Below are positions 1 to 8,353 of a DNA stretch of 20,932 nucleotides, in pieces. Within the stretch, counting starts at the first letter, position 1; each line of letters starts with the position of its first letter. The DNA lies in the NCBI GenBank assembly GCA_950073955.1, contig CATMRH010000009.1, positions 1-20,932 of the forward strand, read 5' to 3'. The position numbers and the translations under genes are program-made. The stretch comes from an uncultured archaeon. GTDB taxonomy: Archaea; Thermoproteota; Nitrososphaeria; Nitrososphaerales; Nitrosopumilaceae. The notes below the pieces were generated by a model. That model ran no database searches and had not been told where the DNA came from. It saw only the letters and a program-made list of their open reading frames with translations.

Positions 1-603
1 GAAGATGTTTGTTTGCGTCAAGTTAACTATTTTGAAAAACGTATCAAAGAATATGCTGCAGTCTTTTATGATAACCCAATTCTAATTTCACGAACTAAAG
101 ATACTGGTGTACTGTCACGACAAGATGCAATTAGACTTGGAACAACTGGTTCTGTACTTCGTGCAAGTGGTGTTGATTTTGATGTAAGAAAGAAGGAGCC
201 TTATGATGTCTATGATGAATTAGATTTTGAATCTATTGTGATGAAAGAAGGAGATTCTTATGCAAGATCTAAAGTTCCATGGCTTGATATGATGGAAAGT
301 TGTAGAATAATTAGACAAGCATTAGAAAAAATCCCGAAGTCTGGTTCTGTTAGAGTTAAACTTAAACCAAATCCAAAAGGGAAAGGATTTGATACAGTAT
401 ACAAACGTGTAGAATCTGGTAGAGGCTCTTTAGGCTGCTATATTGTTTCTGATGCCAAACCAGAACCCTACAGGTTAAAGTTGAGTGTTCCTTCCTTTAG
501 AAACTTGATTGCATTACCATATCTTCTCAAGGGTGAAAAACTTGGTAACATGCCATCAGTTTATTGGAGTCTTAATTATTGGCCAGTGGAGGCAGATAGG
601 TAA
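1..603 (+). CDS. nuoD: NADH-quinone oxidoreductase-like subunit D (49 kDa), C-terminal part, 5' end outside window
   Basis: The reading frame is open from base 1, so the gene starts upstream and only about the last 200 residues are visible. NuoD is the large peripheral-arm subunit of complex I; with NuoB it shapes the quinone pocket beside the last Fe-S cluster (N2). Visible family features are the segment around 'ILISRTKDTGVLSR', the 'GTTGSVLRASG' loop, the 'RGSLGCYIVSD' region (family form 'RGE.G.Y.vSD') and the terminal 'EADR', which matches the usual 'GExDR' end. The segment before that end ('WSLNYWP') differs from the usual 'GSLDxVxGE'. The stop codon is followed immediately by the nuoH start, so the two are in one operon. 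Archaeal ammonia oxidisers are known to carry complex I without the NADH-binding NuoEFG module, so the electron donor is probably not NADH. Confidence 0.93.
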   Translation, partial: EDVCLRQVNYFEKRIKEYAAVFYDNPILISRTKDTGVLSRQDAIRLGTTGSVLRASGVDFDVRKKEPYDVYDELDFESIVMKEGDSYARSKVPWLDMMESCRIIRQALEKIPKSGSVRVKLKPNPKGKGFDTVYKRVESGRGSLGCYIVSDAKPEPYRLKLSVPSFRNLIALPYLLKGEKLGNMPSVYWSLNYWPVEADR

Positions 604-1917
604 ATGTCAGTTATTGCACCAAATTTTAAACTAAGTGGATTTATCAAATCATTACTTGACAATATTTTCTGGATCTTGTTGATATTTGTTTTAGTTGGAC
701 TTCCAGCAGTTTTTATGATTTTATTCCTAGTTGAATTACCTGTAATTGATGGAGAGATACTTACACCCTTCCTTGCACTTTCATATTTAGTAAATCCAAC
801 GCGTACTCTTCCAGTACTTCATGCATTCCTGACAACTGACATCTTTAGAGTAATGGCATTTCCTGGATTTGGTTTTGCAGCATTACTTGCTGCTTCAGTA
901 ATTTTTATTGAAAGAAAGATGATGGCAAAACTACAACTAAGAGTCGGTCCTTTCTACTGTGGAAAAGTTGAAGGTATTTTACAATTAATGGGTGATGGAC
1001 TAAAATTAATTTCTAAAGAAATTATTATTCCTGCCAAAGCAGATAAGCCAATTTTCTGGGCAGCTCCAGTACTCTTTGTTGCAACTGCAGCTGCATTTGT
1101 TGCATTAATTCCTGTAGCTCCTGGTTGGGTAGTTGCAGATATAGACTTGGGATTACTTGGAGTATTTGCAGTAATTGGATTCTTCCCAATTATTACTATT
1201 CTTTCTGCATGGTCAGCAAACAGCAAGTATCCATTCATAGGAGGAATCAGAGCCTTGTTCCAAATGGTTTCATTTGAAATTCCATTAATCTTGTCTCTGT
1301 TGGGGGTTGTTATGCTAACTGGAACTCTAAACTTGTCTGAAATTACAGAAAGTCAAGCTAATTTCCCATGGATTATATTTTTGCCAATTGGTGCTATTGT
1401 CTTCTTTATTACAATGCTTGCAGAATTAGAAAGAATTCCATTTGACTTACCAGAAGCAGAAAGTGAAATTGTAGCCGGATGGTTGACAGAACTCTCTGGA
1501 ATGCTGTATGGCCTTGTTCAACTAGGATCCTATCTGAAACTTTATGCGTTTGCAGCCTTGTTTGTTGTCTTGTTCCTTGGTGGTTGGAATGGCCCAATGA
1601 TTGTACCTGCATTCCCAGAGCAAATTATTACTGAAGGAATTGAAATGGGTCCTATAACTCTCACTGTTGATGGATTGGGACCATTAGTTCATGAGACAAT
1701 AACACAAGAAATGCTTAATGGAACACTCTGGTTTGTTCTCAAAACCGCTGGAGTAATTTTCTTTATAATATTGCCAAGAGGTGTGTTCCCAAGAGTTAGA
1801 GTTGATCTATTGTTGGATCTTGGTTGGACTAAACTTATTGGACTTTGTTTCATTAACATCTTTATTGCACTAGGTTTGCTTTACGCTGGAGTGTTGGGGC
1901 CAGGAGGATTACAATAA
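604..1917 (+). CDS. nuoH: Complex I membrane subunit H
   Basis: NuoH is the membrane subunit that joins the peripheral arm to the proton-pumping arm and forms much of the quinone channel. The diagnostic motifs are present: 'ERKMMAKLQLRVGP' near residues 103-116 (family 'ERkxxgrxQxRxGP') and, later, 'LAELERIPFDLPEAESE', followed by 'LGSYLKLYAFAAL'. The protein has 437 residues against roughly 325 in E. coli. The ERK motif lies about 65 residues later than in E. coli, so there is an N-terminal extension with an extra hydrophobic segment (about residues 20-42). A further loop of about 30 residues lies near residues 333-370. The ATG directly follows the nuoD stop codon. The stop overlaps the nuoI start by one base. 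Confidence 0.96.
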   Translation: MSVIAPNFKLSGFIKSLLDNIFWILLIFVLVGLPAVFMILFLVELPVIDGEILTPFLALSYLVNPTRTLPVLHAFLTTDIFRVMAFPGFGFAALLAASVIFIERKMMAKLQLRVGPFYCGKVEGILQLMGDGLKLISKEIIIPAKADKPIFWAAPVLFVATAAAFVALIPVAPGWVVADIDLGLLGVFAVIGFFPIITILSAWSANSKYPFIGGIRALFQMVSFEIPLILSLLGVVMLTGTLNLSEITESQANFPWIIFLPIGAIVFFITMLAELERIPFDLPEAESEIVAGWLTELSGMLYGLVQLGSYLKLYAFAALFVVLFLGGWNGPMIVPAFPEQIITEGIEMGPITLTVDGLGPLVHETITQEMLNGTLWFVLKTAGVIFFIILPRGVFPRVRVDLLLDLGWTKLIGLCFINIFIALGLLYAGVLGPGGLQ

Positions 1918-2414
1918 TGGGAACTGCCACAGGTATCATCCTTGCACTAAACTCAGGAATTAAGCATCTTGCAATAAAGCGATTTACACTTCGTTATCCT
2001 GAAGAGAAACTAAAGTTTGTAGGTGATGGATATCAATATGATCCTTCAACTGGTGTTGGAATTGCTGGGCTAAAGGGGCGTCATATGTTATTTCATGATA
2101 AATGTACTGGTTGCCAATTATGTGCTATTGCATGTGAAGGAGTTGCTGAAGCAATTGCAATGGTAAAGGTTCCAGAAGAACATAAACACAACAAGAAAGC
2201 AATCATGCCTCAGATTGATTATGGTAAATGTGTTTTCTGTGGTCTTTGTGTAGATGCATGTCCATTTTATGCACTTTACATGACTAATGACTATGAACTT
2301 TCTTCATTTTCCAAAGAAGGTTTAATCTATACACCTGCTCAACTTCAGGTAAAACCATACGTTGCACAAGATGTAGACATTATAATTACTGATAGAGGTG
2401 CATCACATGGCTGA
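1917..2414 (+). CDS. nuoI: Complex I 2x[4Fe-4S] ferredoxin-type subunit I
   Basis: NuoI carries clusters N6a and N6b, which pass electrons through the peripheral arm toward N2. Two CxxCxxCxxxC motifs are visible: 'CTGCQLCAIAC' and 'CVFCGLCVDACP', separated by the usual spacing. The first is followed by Glu instead of the Pro that commonly follows the fourth Cys. The start ATG overlaps the nuoH stop (TAATG) and is preceded by AGGAGG at 1902-1907, a good Shine-Dalgarno site for an internal operon gene. At 165 residues the length is normal for the family. Confidence 0.96.
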   Translation: MGTATGIILALNSGIKHLAIKRFTLRYPEEKLKFVGDGYQYDPSTGVGIAGLKGRHMLFHDKCTGCQLCAIACEGVAEAIAMVKVPEEHKHNKKAIMPQIDYGKCVFCGLCVDACPFYALYMTNDYELSSFSKEGLIYTPAQLQVKPYVAQDVDIIITDRGASHG

Positions 2415-2919
2415 TATTGCATTTCTTGCGTTAGCTGTAATTACAATTGGTTCTGCAATTGCTGCACTTGAAATGAGATCATTGATTTATGGCTCAATCG
2501 CCTTGATGGGCTCTCTTGGTGGAATTGCTGGATTCTTCTTATTGTTAGATGCACCATTTGTTGCATTGTTCCAACTAGCAGTCTATGTTGGTTCTATTGC
2601 TGTTCTAATTTTGTTCACAGTAATGCTGGTAAAAAGAGAACTCATCTTCAATAAAATTGAAGACAAGAGAAGAAAGTTTGCAGGAATTGGATTAATGCTT
2701 TTGATAATGGTATCATTAGGTGCTGTATTCATAGATTCTGGAATCAAAACAATAACTACTGATGAGCCCCCAGTTGATTTTAGAGATATTGGTACAGACT
2801 TTGTAACATATTATTGGCCTGCATTGATTTTGATGGGCTTAATTTTAGCAAGTACTGTAACTGGTGCTTTAGTTTTAGCTAGACGAGTGGATGTGGAAGA
2901 TGGCCAACGAACTAATTGA
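2407..2919 (+). CDS. nuoJ: Complex I membrane subunit J
   Basis: A hydrophobic protein of 170 residues with about five transmembrane helices. The family core is clear in the segments 'ALMGSLGGIAGFFLLLDAP' and 'FQLAVYVGSIAVLILFTVML', which hold the third helix whose rotation couples quinone chemistry to proton transfer. I chose the ATG at 2407 (MADIAFLAL). A GTG three codons upstream (2398) is in frame but would only add Met-His-His. The gene overlaps the nuoI stop by 8 bases and its own end overlaps nuoK, so translation is probably coupled. Confidence 0.94.
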   Translation: MADIAFLALAVITIGSAIAALEMRSLIYGSIALMGSLGGIAGFFLLLDAPFVALFQLAVYVGSIAVLILFTVMLVKRELIFNKIEDKRRKFAGIGLMLLIMVSLGAVFIDSGIKTITTDEPPVDFRDIGTDFVTYYWPALILMGLILASTVTGALVLARRVDVEDGQRTN

Positions 2920-3205
2920 TTTTACACTTGTATCCATTGCTCTATTGGGCATAGGAATTTACGGTCTTGCAGTAAAACGTAATTTTATTCGAATGCTCTT
3001 TGCAATTGAAATAATTATCAACGCTGCAAACCTCAACCTTGTCGCATTTGGTCGATTTATACCTCATAGTGGCGGTCAGACTTTGGCCTTATTCTCAATT
3101 GCAATTGCAGCTGCAGAAGTGGCTGTCGGACTTTCGTTAATTATCGTAGCTTACCGTATGTATCAAAATATCGATATTGCAGACTTTAGGAGTTTGAAGG
3201 GATAA
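2900..3205 (+). CDS. nuoK: Complex I membrane subunit K
   Basis: NuoK is the small three-helix subunit (homologous to MrpC) that provides two buried glutamates to the proton path. Both are visible: one in 'MLFAIEIIINAANLNLVAF' and one in 'AAAEVAVGLSLIIVAYR'. The length of 101 residues is typical. The ATG at 2900 (MANELIDF) fits the family N-terminus better than the in-frame ATG at 2891, which would add three residues. The gene overlaps nuoJ by about 20 bases and shares a TAATG stop-start with nuoM. Confidence 0.94.
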   Translation: MANELIDFTLVSIALLGIGIYGLAVKRNFIRMLFAIEIIINAANLNLVAFGRFIPHSGGQTLALFSIAIAAAEVAVGLSLIIVAYRMYQNIDIADFRSLKG

Positions 3206-4758
3206 TGGAATATGCATTATTACAGGCAATTTTCTTGCCACTTCTATTATCTCCAGTCGTCTACATTATTGGAAGAAAAGCAGGCCCTACACCAGCAATG
3301 TGGGTTACATTTGCAATTTTACTTTACGCAACAATTCTAATAGTTAATGCTGCACTTTCTGGAACTGTAGAAGAACATTATCCATGGACAACCCAGTTTG
3401 GTGAATTTGGTTTCTTGTTAGATGGTTTAGCATCACCATTTGCAATAATGATTTATGTTCTATCTACAATCTTGGTACTTTACTCAAAACCATATATGCT
3501 TCATATATTCCACCATCAATTCGAAGAAGAACGTAACATCAACACATCTGGAAGTGGACAAACTTCAATAGTTGAATCATCTGCTCTCTCAAATTATGTA
3601 AATGCTAAATCCGGACTTTACTTTGCACTTTATCTTCTCTTTGCAGTTGGAATGCTTGGAACAGTTCTTGCAACAAACCTGATTGAGTTCTTTGTATTCT
3701 TTGAGATCATGTTGATTCCTGGTTTCTTCTTAGTTGCTCTTTGGGGTGCCGGTAATAGAAGAAAGATTGGTTTAATGTTCTTGTTTTGGACTCACTCAGG
3801 TGCAGTTGTTTTACTGTTAGGCTTTTTGATGATTGGTCTTACCGTTGGAAGTTTTGACTTTGCAGATATTAACGAATCAGAAATTCCTCAAGACATTGCA
3901 ATGCTTTCTGCAGTTGCGATTGCATTAGGTCTTGGTGTTAAACTAGCGGTCTTTATGTTCCACATTTGGCTACCATATGTCCACGGTGCTGCACCAACAC
4001 CAATTAGTGCATTATTGTCTCCGGCAATGATCGGAATTGGAGTTTATGGTATTTTCAGATTAATTGTTGAATTCTTACCTGCAACATTTGCCGACCTTTC
4101 AATATGGTTCTACATTTGGGGTCTTGTTACAATGATTTATGGCGGTGCAATGGCACTAATGCAAGATGACTTGAAACGTCTTCTTGCTTACTCTAGTATA
4201 AGCCAAATGGGTTATCTCTTGTTTGGTATTGGTACAATTTCTGTACTTGGTCTTACAGGTGCAGAGATGATGTATGTAACACACGCTATTGGAAAAGGTA
4301 TTCTCTTCATGATGGCTGGAGTTATTATCGTTAAAGTTGGAACCAGAAGTATCTCTAAACTTGGAGGATTAGCTGGAAAGATGCCGATCACAGCAGTATG
4401 TGCAGTTATTGGCGCATTAACAATCATGGGAATTCCACCAACTGCTGGTTTCATGGGAGAATGGATTCTCTTTGCAGGTGCATTAGAGACTGCACTTGAA
4501 GAAGGTTCTACACTTAGAGCAGTAGGATTCGGATTAGGTCTTGTTGCAACTGTTCTTACAATGTCTTATCTTCTTTGGATGCTAAAACGTGTATTCTTTG
4601 GCAAAACTCCTGAACATCTTGAAAATGTGAAAGAAGGAAGTTGGTACATGGTTGCACCAATGATGGTGTTGGCAGGATTTTCTATTGTACTAGGAATTTA
4701 TCCTGACATCTTCTATAAATCAATAATTCCGTACATGAGTGGGGTTTTGGGGGTTTAG
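3205..4758 (+). CDS. nuoM: Complex I antiporter-like subunit M
   Basis: One of the three Mrp-antiporter-like proton-pumping subunits, with about 14 transmembrane helices in 517 residues. The functional Glu lies in 'NLIEFFVFFEIMLIPGF' and the pumping Lys in 'GLGVKLAVFMFHIWLPYVHG', followed by the conserved 'AAPTPISALLSPAMIGIG' and 'KRLLAYSSISQMGY'. The gene precedes nuoL here (order K-M-L-N), whereas in E. coli nuoL comes first. The ATG overlaps the nuoK stop (TAATG), with GAAGGG just upstream as a weak ribosome site. Residues about 110-130 form a polar loop that is longer than in E. coli. Confidence 0.96.
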   Translation: MEYALLQAIFLPLLLSPVVYIIGRKAGPTPAMWVTFAILLYATILIVNAALSGTVEEHYPWTTQFGEFGFLLDGLASPFAIMIYVLSTILVLYSKPYMLHIFHHQFEEERNINTSGSGQTSIVESSALSNYVNAKSGLYFALYLLFAVGMLGTVLATNLIEFFVFFEIMLIPGFFLVALWGAGNRRKIGLMFLFWTHSGAVVLLLGFLMIGLTVGSFDFADINESEIPQDIAMLSAVAIALGLGVKLAVFMFHIWLPYVHGAAPTPISALLSPAMIGIGVYGIFRLIVEFLPATFADLSIWFYIWGLVTMIYGGAMALMQDDLKRLLAYSSISQMGYLLFGIGTISVLGLTGAEMMYVTHAIGKGILFMMAGVIIVKVGTRSISKLGGLAGKMPITAVCAVIGALTIMGIPPTAGFMGEWILFAGALETALEEGSTLRAVGFGLGLVATVLTMSYLLWMLKRVFFGKTPEHLENVKEGSWYMVAPMMVLAGFSIVLGIYPDIFYKSIIPYMSGVLGV

Positions 4759-4761
4759 AAT

Positions 4762-6858
4762 ATGGCAACTGAATTACTAGGATTTGAAATTGGAGCAACT
4801 AGTGCTTGGTTAGTTTGGATACTACCGTTTGCTGCAGCTCTAATCATACCTGGAATTGCTAAATTATCCAAATACGGAACTGGCCACTTATCAAAACACG
4901 CAACTGGTTATATTGCAGTTGGATTTGCTTTGATGAGCACATTATCTGCAGCATCATTGATTCCAATTGCTTTAGAGGCTGGTGAAATACATCATCAAAT
5001 TCCATGGATAGAATCACTTAATCTTAATGCTGGTGTCTTGGCAGATCCACTTTCCATTATAATGTCAAACGTTGTTGGTTGGATTTCATTTCTCATTTTA
5101 ATTTACAGTACGGGATACATGAAAGGCGATAAAGACATTACAAGATTCTGGTTTTGGATGATGTTCTTTATTGGTTCAATGCAGTTAATTGTTATGTCTG
5201 ATAACTTACTTCAAGTATTCTTTGGATGGGAAGGTGTAGGTCTTGCGTCGTATGCATTGATCAGCTTTTGGTATCGTGACAAGAAGAAAGATCATGTTGG
5301 TACTGAAGGACGTACTGTTCTTGGTATGTTAGATTACTATTCTCCAACTCATGCTGGTATGAAGGCATTCATCATGACCAAAGTTGGTGATGTTATGATG
5401 ATTGCAGGTATGCTTTTGATATTTGTGTATGCAGGTACTTTTGGATTCAAAGAATTACTTGGAGATACCGAATGGGCAGTTACAATGGCCTCTCAAGGGC
5501 TTTTGGTTCCTGCATTTGTTTTAATCTTTGGAGGAGCTGTAGGAAAATCTGCACAATTCCCATTAAACGAATGGTTGTTAGAAGCAATGACCGGTCCTAC
5601 TGCTGTATCTGCATTGATTCATGCAGCGACTATGGTTAAGGCAGGCGTGTTCTTGGTTGCAAGAATAGGTCCTCTTGTATTTGCATTAGGAGCAGCAGGA
5701 ATTCTTGCTGATCAATTCTTTGAGATTATTGCTTGGGTTGGTGCAATTACTGCACTATTACTTGCAACACAAGCAATGGTTAATCCTGAAATTAAAAAAG
5801 TTCTTGCTTATTCTACTGGCTCTCAAATTGGTTATATGATGATGGCATTGGGTGTTGCAGGATTATCTTATCAATATGTTGATGGTTATACTGCAGGATT
5901 CTTCCATTTAATTTCTCACGCAATGTTCAAAGCTTCTTTATTCATGGCAGCTGGTGCTATATTACATACTGTTGGCTCCCGATTTATGACAGATATGGGT
6001 GGTCTAAGGAAAAAGATGAAGAAAACTTATGCATTCATGTGGGCTGCAGGTCTTGGGTTGATGGGTGCTCCATTTATCACAACAGGTTTCTGGAGTAAGG
6101 ATGCAATCTTTGCTGCTGTCTATGAATCTGGAAATGAATGGGCAATGCCACTGTTTGCAATTGCTGTGTTTACTGCAGCCATTACATCATTTTATACTGT
6201 AAGAATGATGGGACTAGTCTTCTTTGGAAAGCAGAGCAAACACATAGAAAAGATGGAAGAAGAAGGACATCATATCCATGAAGCACCATTATCAATGTGG
6301 ATTCCATATGGAATTCTTGCAGTTCTTACAATTGGAGTTGGTCTTGTTGGATTATCATTCGAAGATGGACTTCACCATACGTTTGTAGACTATCTTGAAA
6401 ATTCATATGGTATTCATACTGAACATCTGGCAATAGAATCATCAATTCTACCAGAATTCTTGCAAGGACTTAATCCTGTTGCACTTGGTTCATCATTGGC
6501 AGCATTTGCAATAGGTGCTGGATTAGGTTACATCTTCTATATTGGTAGGTGGGTTGATCCTGTAAAATTTGTAAACTCTAATCTATTCTTTTATGGTATT
6601 CACAAACTTCTCTTAAACAGATGGTATCTTAATGCCATCATATACTGGTGCTTTGTTGTAACACCATTATGGTTATCAAGAGGTGTATTCAGGTACTTTG
6701 AAAAGACAGCTATAGATTATGGTATGAACGATGGATTCCAGAAAGCAGTTGGATGGAGTGCAAAAGTTGTCCAAGGAACACAGACAGGCGTCTCACAATC
6801 GTATCTATTCGTATTTGGAGCAGGATTACTATTCGTAGTTCTGATATTGTTGATATAG
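4762..6858 (+). CDS. nuoL: Complex I antiporter-like subunit L
   Basis: The distal proton-pumping subunit, 698 residues (about 613 in E. coli). Family motifs are the Glu in 'VFFGWEGVGLASYALISFW', the Lys and conserved path in 'GKSAQFPLNEWLLEAM' with 'GPTAVSALIHAATMVKAG', and 'KKVLAYSTGSQIGYM'. The C-terminal third contains the long amphipathic lateral-helix region that runs along the membrane arm, then a final hydrophobic helix. A charged loop rich in Glu and His ('KMEEEGHHIHE') lies near residue 500. The gene starts three bases after the nuoM stop. Confidence 0.96.
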   Translation: MATELLGFEIGATSAWLVWILPFAAALIIPGIAKLSKYGTGHLSKHATGYIAVGFALMSTLSAASLIPIALEAGEIHHQIPWIESLNLNAGVLADPLSIIMSNVVGWISFLILIYSTGYMKGDKDITRFWFWMMFFIGSMQLIVMSDNLLQVFFGWEGVGLASYALISFWYRDKKKDHVGTEGRTVLGMLDYYSPTHAGMKAFIMTKVGDVMMIAGMLLIFVYAGTFGFKELLGDTEWAVTMASQGLLVPAFVLIFGGAVGKSAQFPLNEWLLEAMTGPTAVSALIHAATMVKAGVFLVARIGPLVFALGAAGILADQFFEIIAWVGAITALLLATQAMVNPEIKKVLAYSTGSQIGYMMMALGVAGLSYQYVDGYTAGFFHLISHAMFKASLFMAAGAILHTVGSRFMTDMGGLRKKMKKTYAFMWAAGLGLMGAPFITTGFWSKDAIFAAVYESGNEWAMPLFAIAVFTAAITSFYTVRMMGLVFFGKQSKHIEKMEEEGHHIHEAPLSMWIPYGILAVLTIGVGLVGLSFEDGLHHTFVDYLENSYGIHTEHLAIESSILPEFLQGLNPVALGSSLAAFAIGAGLGYIFYIGRWVDPVKFVNSNLFFYGIHKLLLNRWYLNAIIYWCFVVTPLWLSRGVFRYFEKTAIDYGMNDGFQKAVGWSAKVVQGTQTGVSQSYLFVFGAGLLFVVLILLI

Positions 6859-6868
6859 GTGATATGAA

Positions 6869-8353
6869 ATGTTAGAAATTACTTCCACCCCCTTGGTTAT
6901 AATGGCAATTCTAGGAACTGTTGGAATTCTTATTCCAATCATTAGTATTGCAAGAAAAGAACAAGGTTCTAACTCATTTTATGCTGTAATTGCCTTTGCA
7001 GCATTAATTGTATCCATTGGTTATGTTGGATACCAATTCATAAATGATAATGTAGCAGCATCTGCTCTATTCTCTGAAGATGTACTTGTAGATGATGCAT
7101 TTGGTGGATTATTTGCAATTGCAATGCTAATTGTTGCTTTGTTCACTACTGTTGGTTCTTTCAATTACATGAGAAAACATAACTCTCCCGCTGTATACTA
7201 TTCTCTAATTCTACTCGCAACAATTGGTATGGTGTTAGTAGCATATTCTACTGACTTGGTTATGTTGTTTGTTGCCTGGGAGCTCATGAGTCTTCCAACA
7301 TACATTTTGGTTGGCTTTTTGAAAAAGAACCCAAGCTCAAATGAGGCTGCTCTAAAGTATTTCTTGTTTGGTGCATTATCATCTGCAATTATTGTTTACG
7401 GAATTTCAATTGCATATGGATTAACTGGTTCTACAAACATTGGACAAGTTATTCAAGGTTATTCGACACTTGATCCGTCTATGTTACCACTTGCTTTACT
7501 TTCAGTTGGAATGTTTATTGCAGGATTTGGATTCAAGATGGGACTTGTACCTTTTCATCAATGGCTTCCTGATACATATGAAGGCGCACCACCACCAATC
7601 GCTGCTCTCCTTGCAGCAGGAACAAAGAAAGTCGGATTTGCTGCAGCAATTAGAATAATCGTTCTTGGAATGGTTGTTCTAAATCTTGATTGGACATTAG
7701 CTCTTGGCGTTCTTGCAGTTATGACAATGACAATTGGTAACATTGCTGCAATTATGCAAAAGAATCTTACTAGAATGTTGGCATATTCTAGTATTGCACA
7801 CGCTGGATACATTTTGATAGGGCTTGCGGTTGCACCATATAGTTCCCTTGGTTTACAAGGTTCTTTGTATCATATTCTGAACCATGCAGTAATGAAAGGC
7901 ATGGCCTTTATTGCAATTGCAGGAATTGTAACAACCCTTGCGGTTACTCATCTCGATAAACTACAGGGACTTGGAAGACGAATGCCAATTACTGCTCTAG
8001 CTTTGGTTATCTCTTTATTCGCACTGGCTGGTGTTCCCCCACTGGCAGGATTCTGGAGTAAATTGATGTTGTTTGGCAGTGCATTAGATGCTGGTTCTGT
8101 AGTATGGTGGGCACCATGGCTTGCAATCGCTGGCGTACTTAACAGTGCATTGTCTCTTGCTTACTATGGTTGGATCACAAGAAAGATGTACTTTGAAGGA
8201 GAAAGAGAGAAGAGAGTTAAAGAACCAAAATCAATTATTGCTGTAATGATCTTCTCAATGATTTTCTTGATAGGATTTGGTGTATATCCAGAACCTGTCA
8301 TACAATTTGTAGAATTTGCAACTCCAGTACTTAGTTTAGACTTTACGCCTTAA
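6869..8353 (+). CDS. nuoN: Complex I antiporter-like subunit N, last gene of the operon
   Basis: The third antiporter-like subunit, 494 residues, close to the E. coli length of 485. Visible motifs include 'LVMLFVAWELMSLPTYIL' with the conserved Glu, 'GFGFKMGLVPFHQWLPDTYEGAP' with the pumping Lys, 'AGTKKVGFAA' and 'RMLAYSSIAHAGYI'. The ATG at 6869 has a well placed AGGTGAT at 6857-6863. No further complex I gene follows; the next gene is convergent and its end overlaps nuoN by 11 bases, so this closes the operon. Confidence 0.96.
   Translation: MLEITSTPLVIMAILGTVGILIPIISIARKEQGSNSFYAVIAFAALIVSIGYVGYQFINDNVAASALFSEDVLVDDAFGGLFAIAMLIVALFTTVGSFNYMRKHNSPAVYYSLILLATIGMVLVAYSTDLVMLFVAWELMSLPTYILVGFLKKNPSSNEAALKYFLFGALSSAIIVYGISIAYGLTGSTNIGQVIQGYSTLDPSMLPLALLSVGMFIAGFGFKMGLVPFHQWLPDTYEGAPPPIAALLAAGTKKVGFAAAIRIIVLGMVVLNLDWTLALGVLAVMTMTIGNIAAIMQKNLTRMLAYSSIAHAGYILIGLAVAPYSSLGLQGSLYHILNHAVMKGMAFIAIAGIVTTLAVTHLDKLQGLGRRMPITALALVISLFALAGVPPLAGFWSKLMLFGSALDAGSVVWWAPWLAIAGVLNSALSLAYYGWITRKMYFEGEREKRVKEPKSIIAVMIFSMIFLIGFGVYPEPVIQFVEFATPVLSLDFTP

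Noticed and set aside
954..1238. Minus-strand open frames inside nuoH, nuoM, nuoN and others (about 60-120 codons)
   Set aside because: They lie opposite strongly conserved genes, have no plausible domain, and show the composition of antisense reading of hydrophobic genes.
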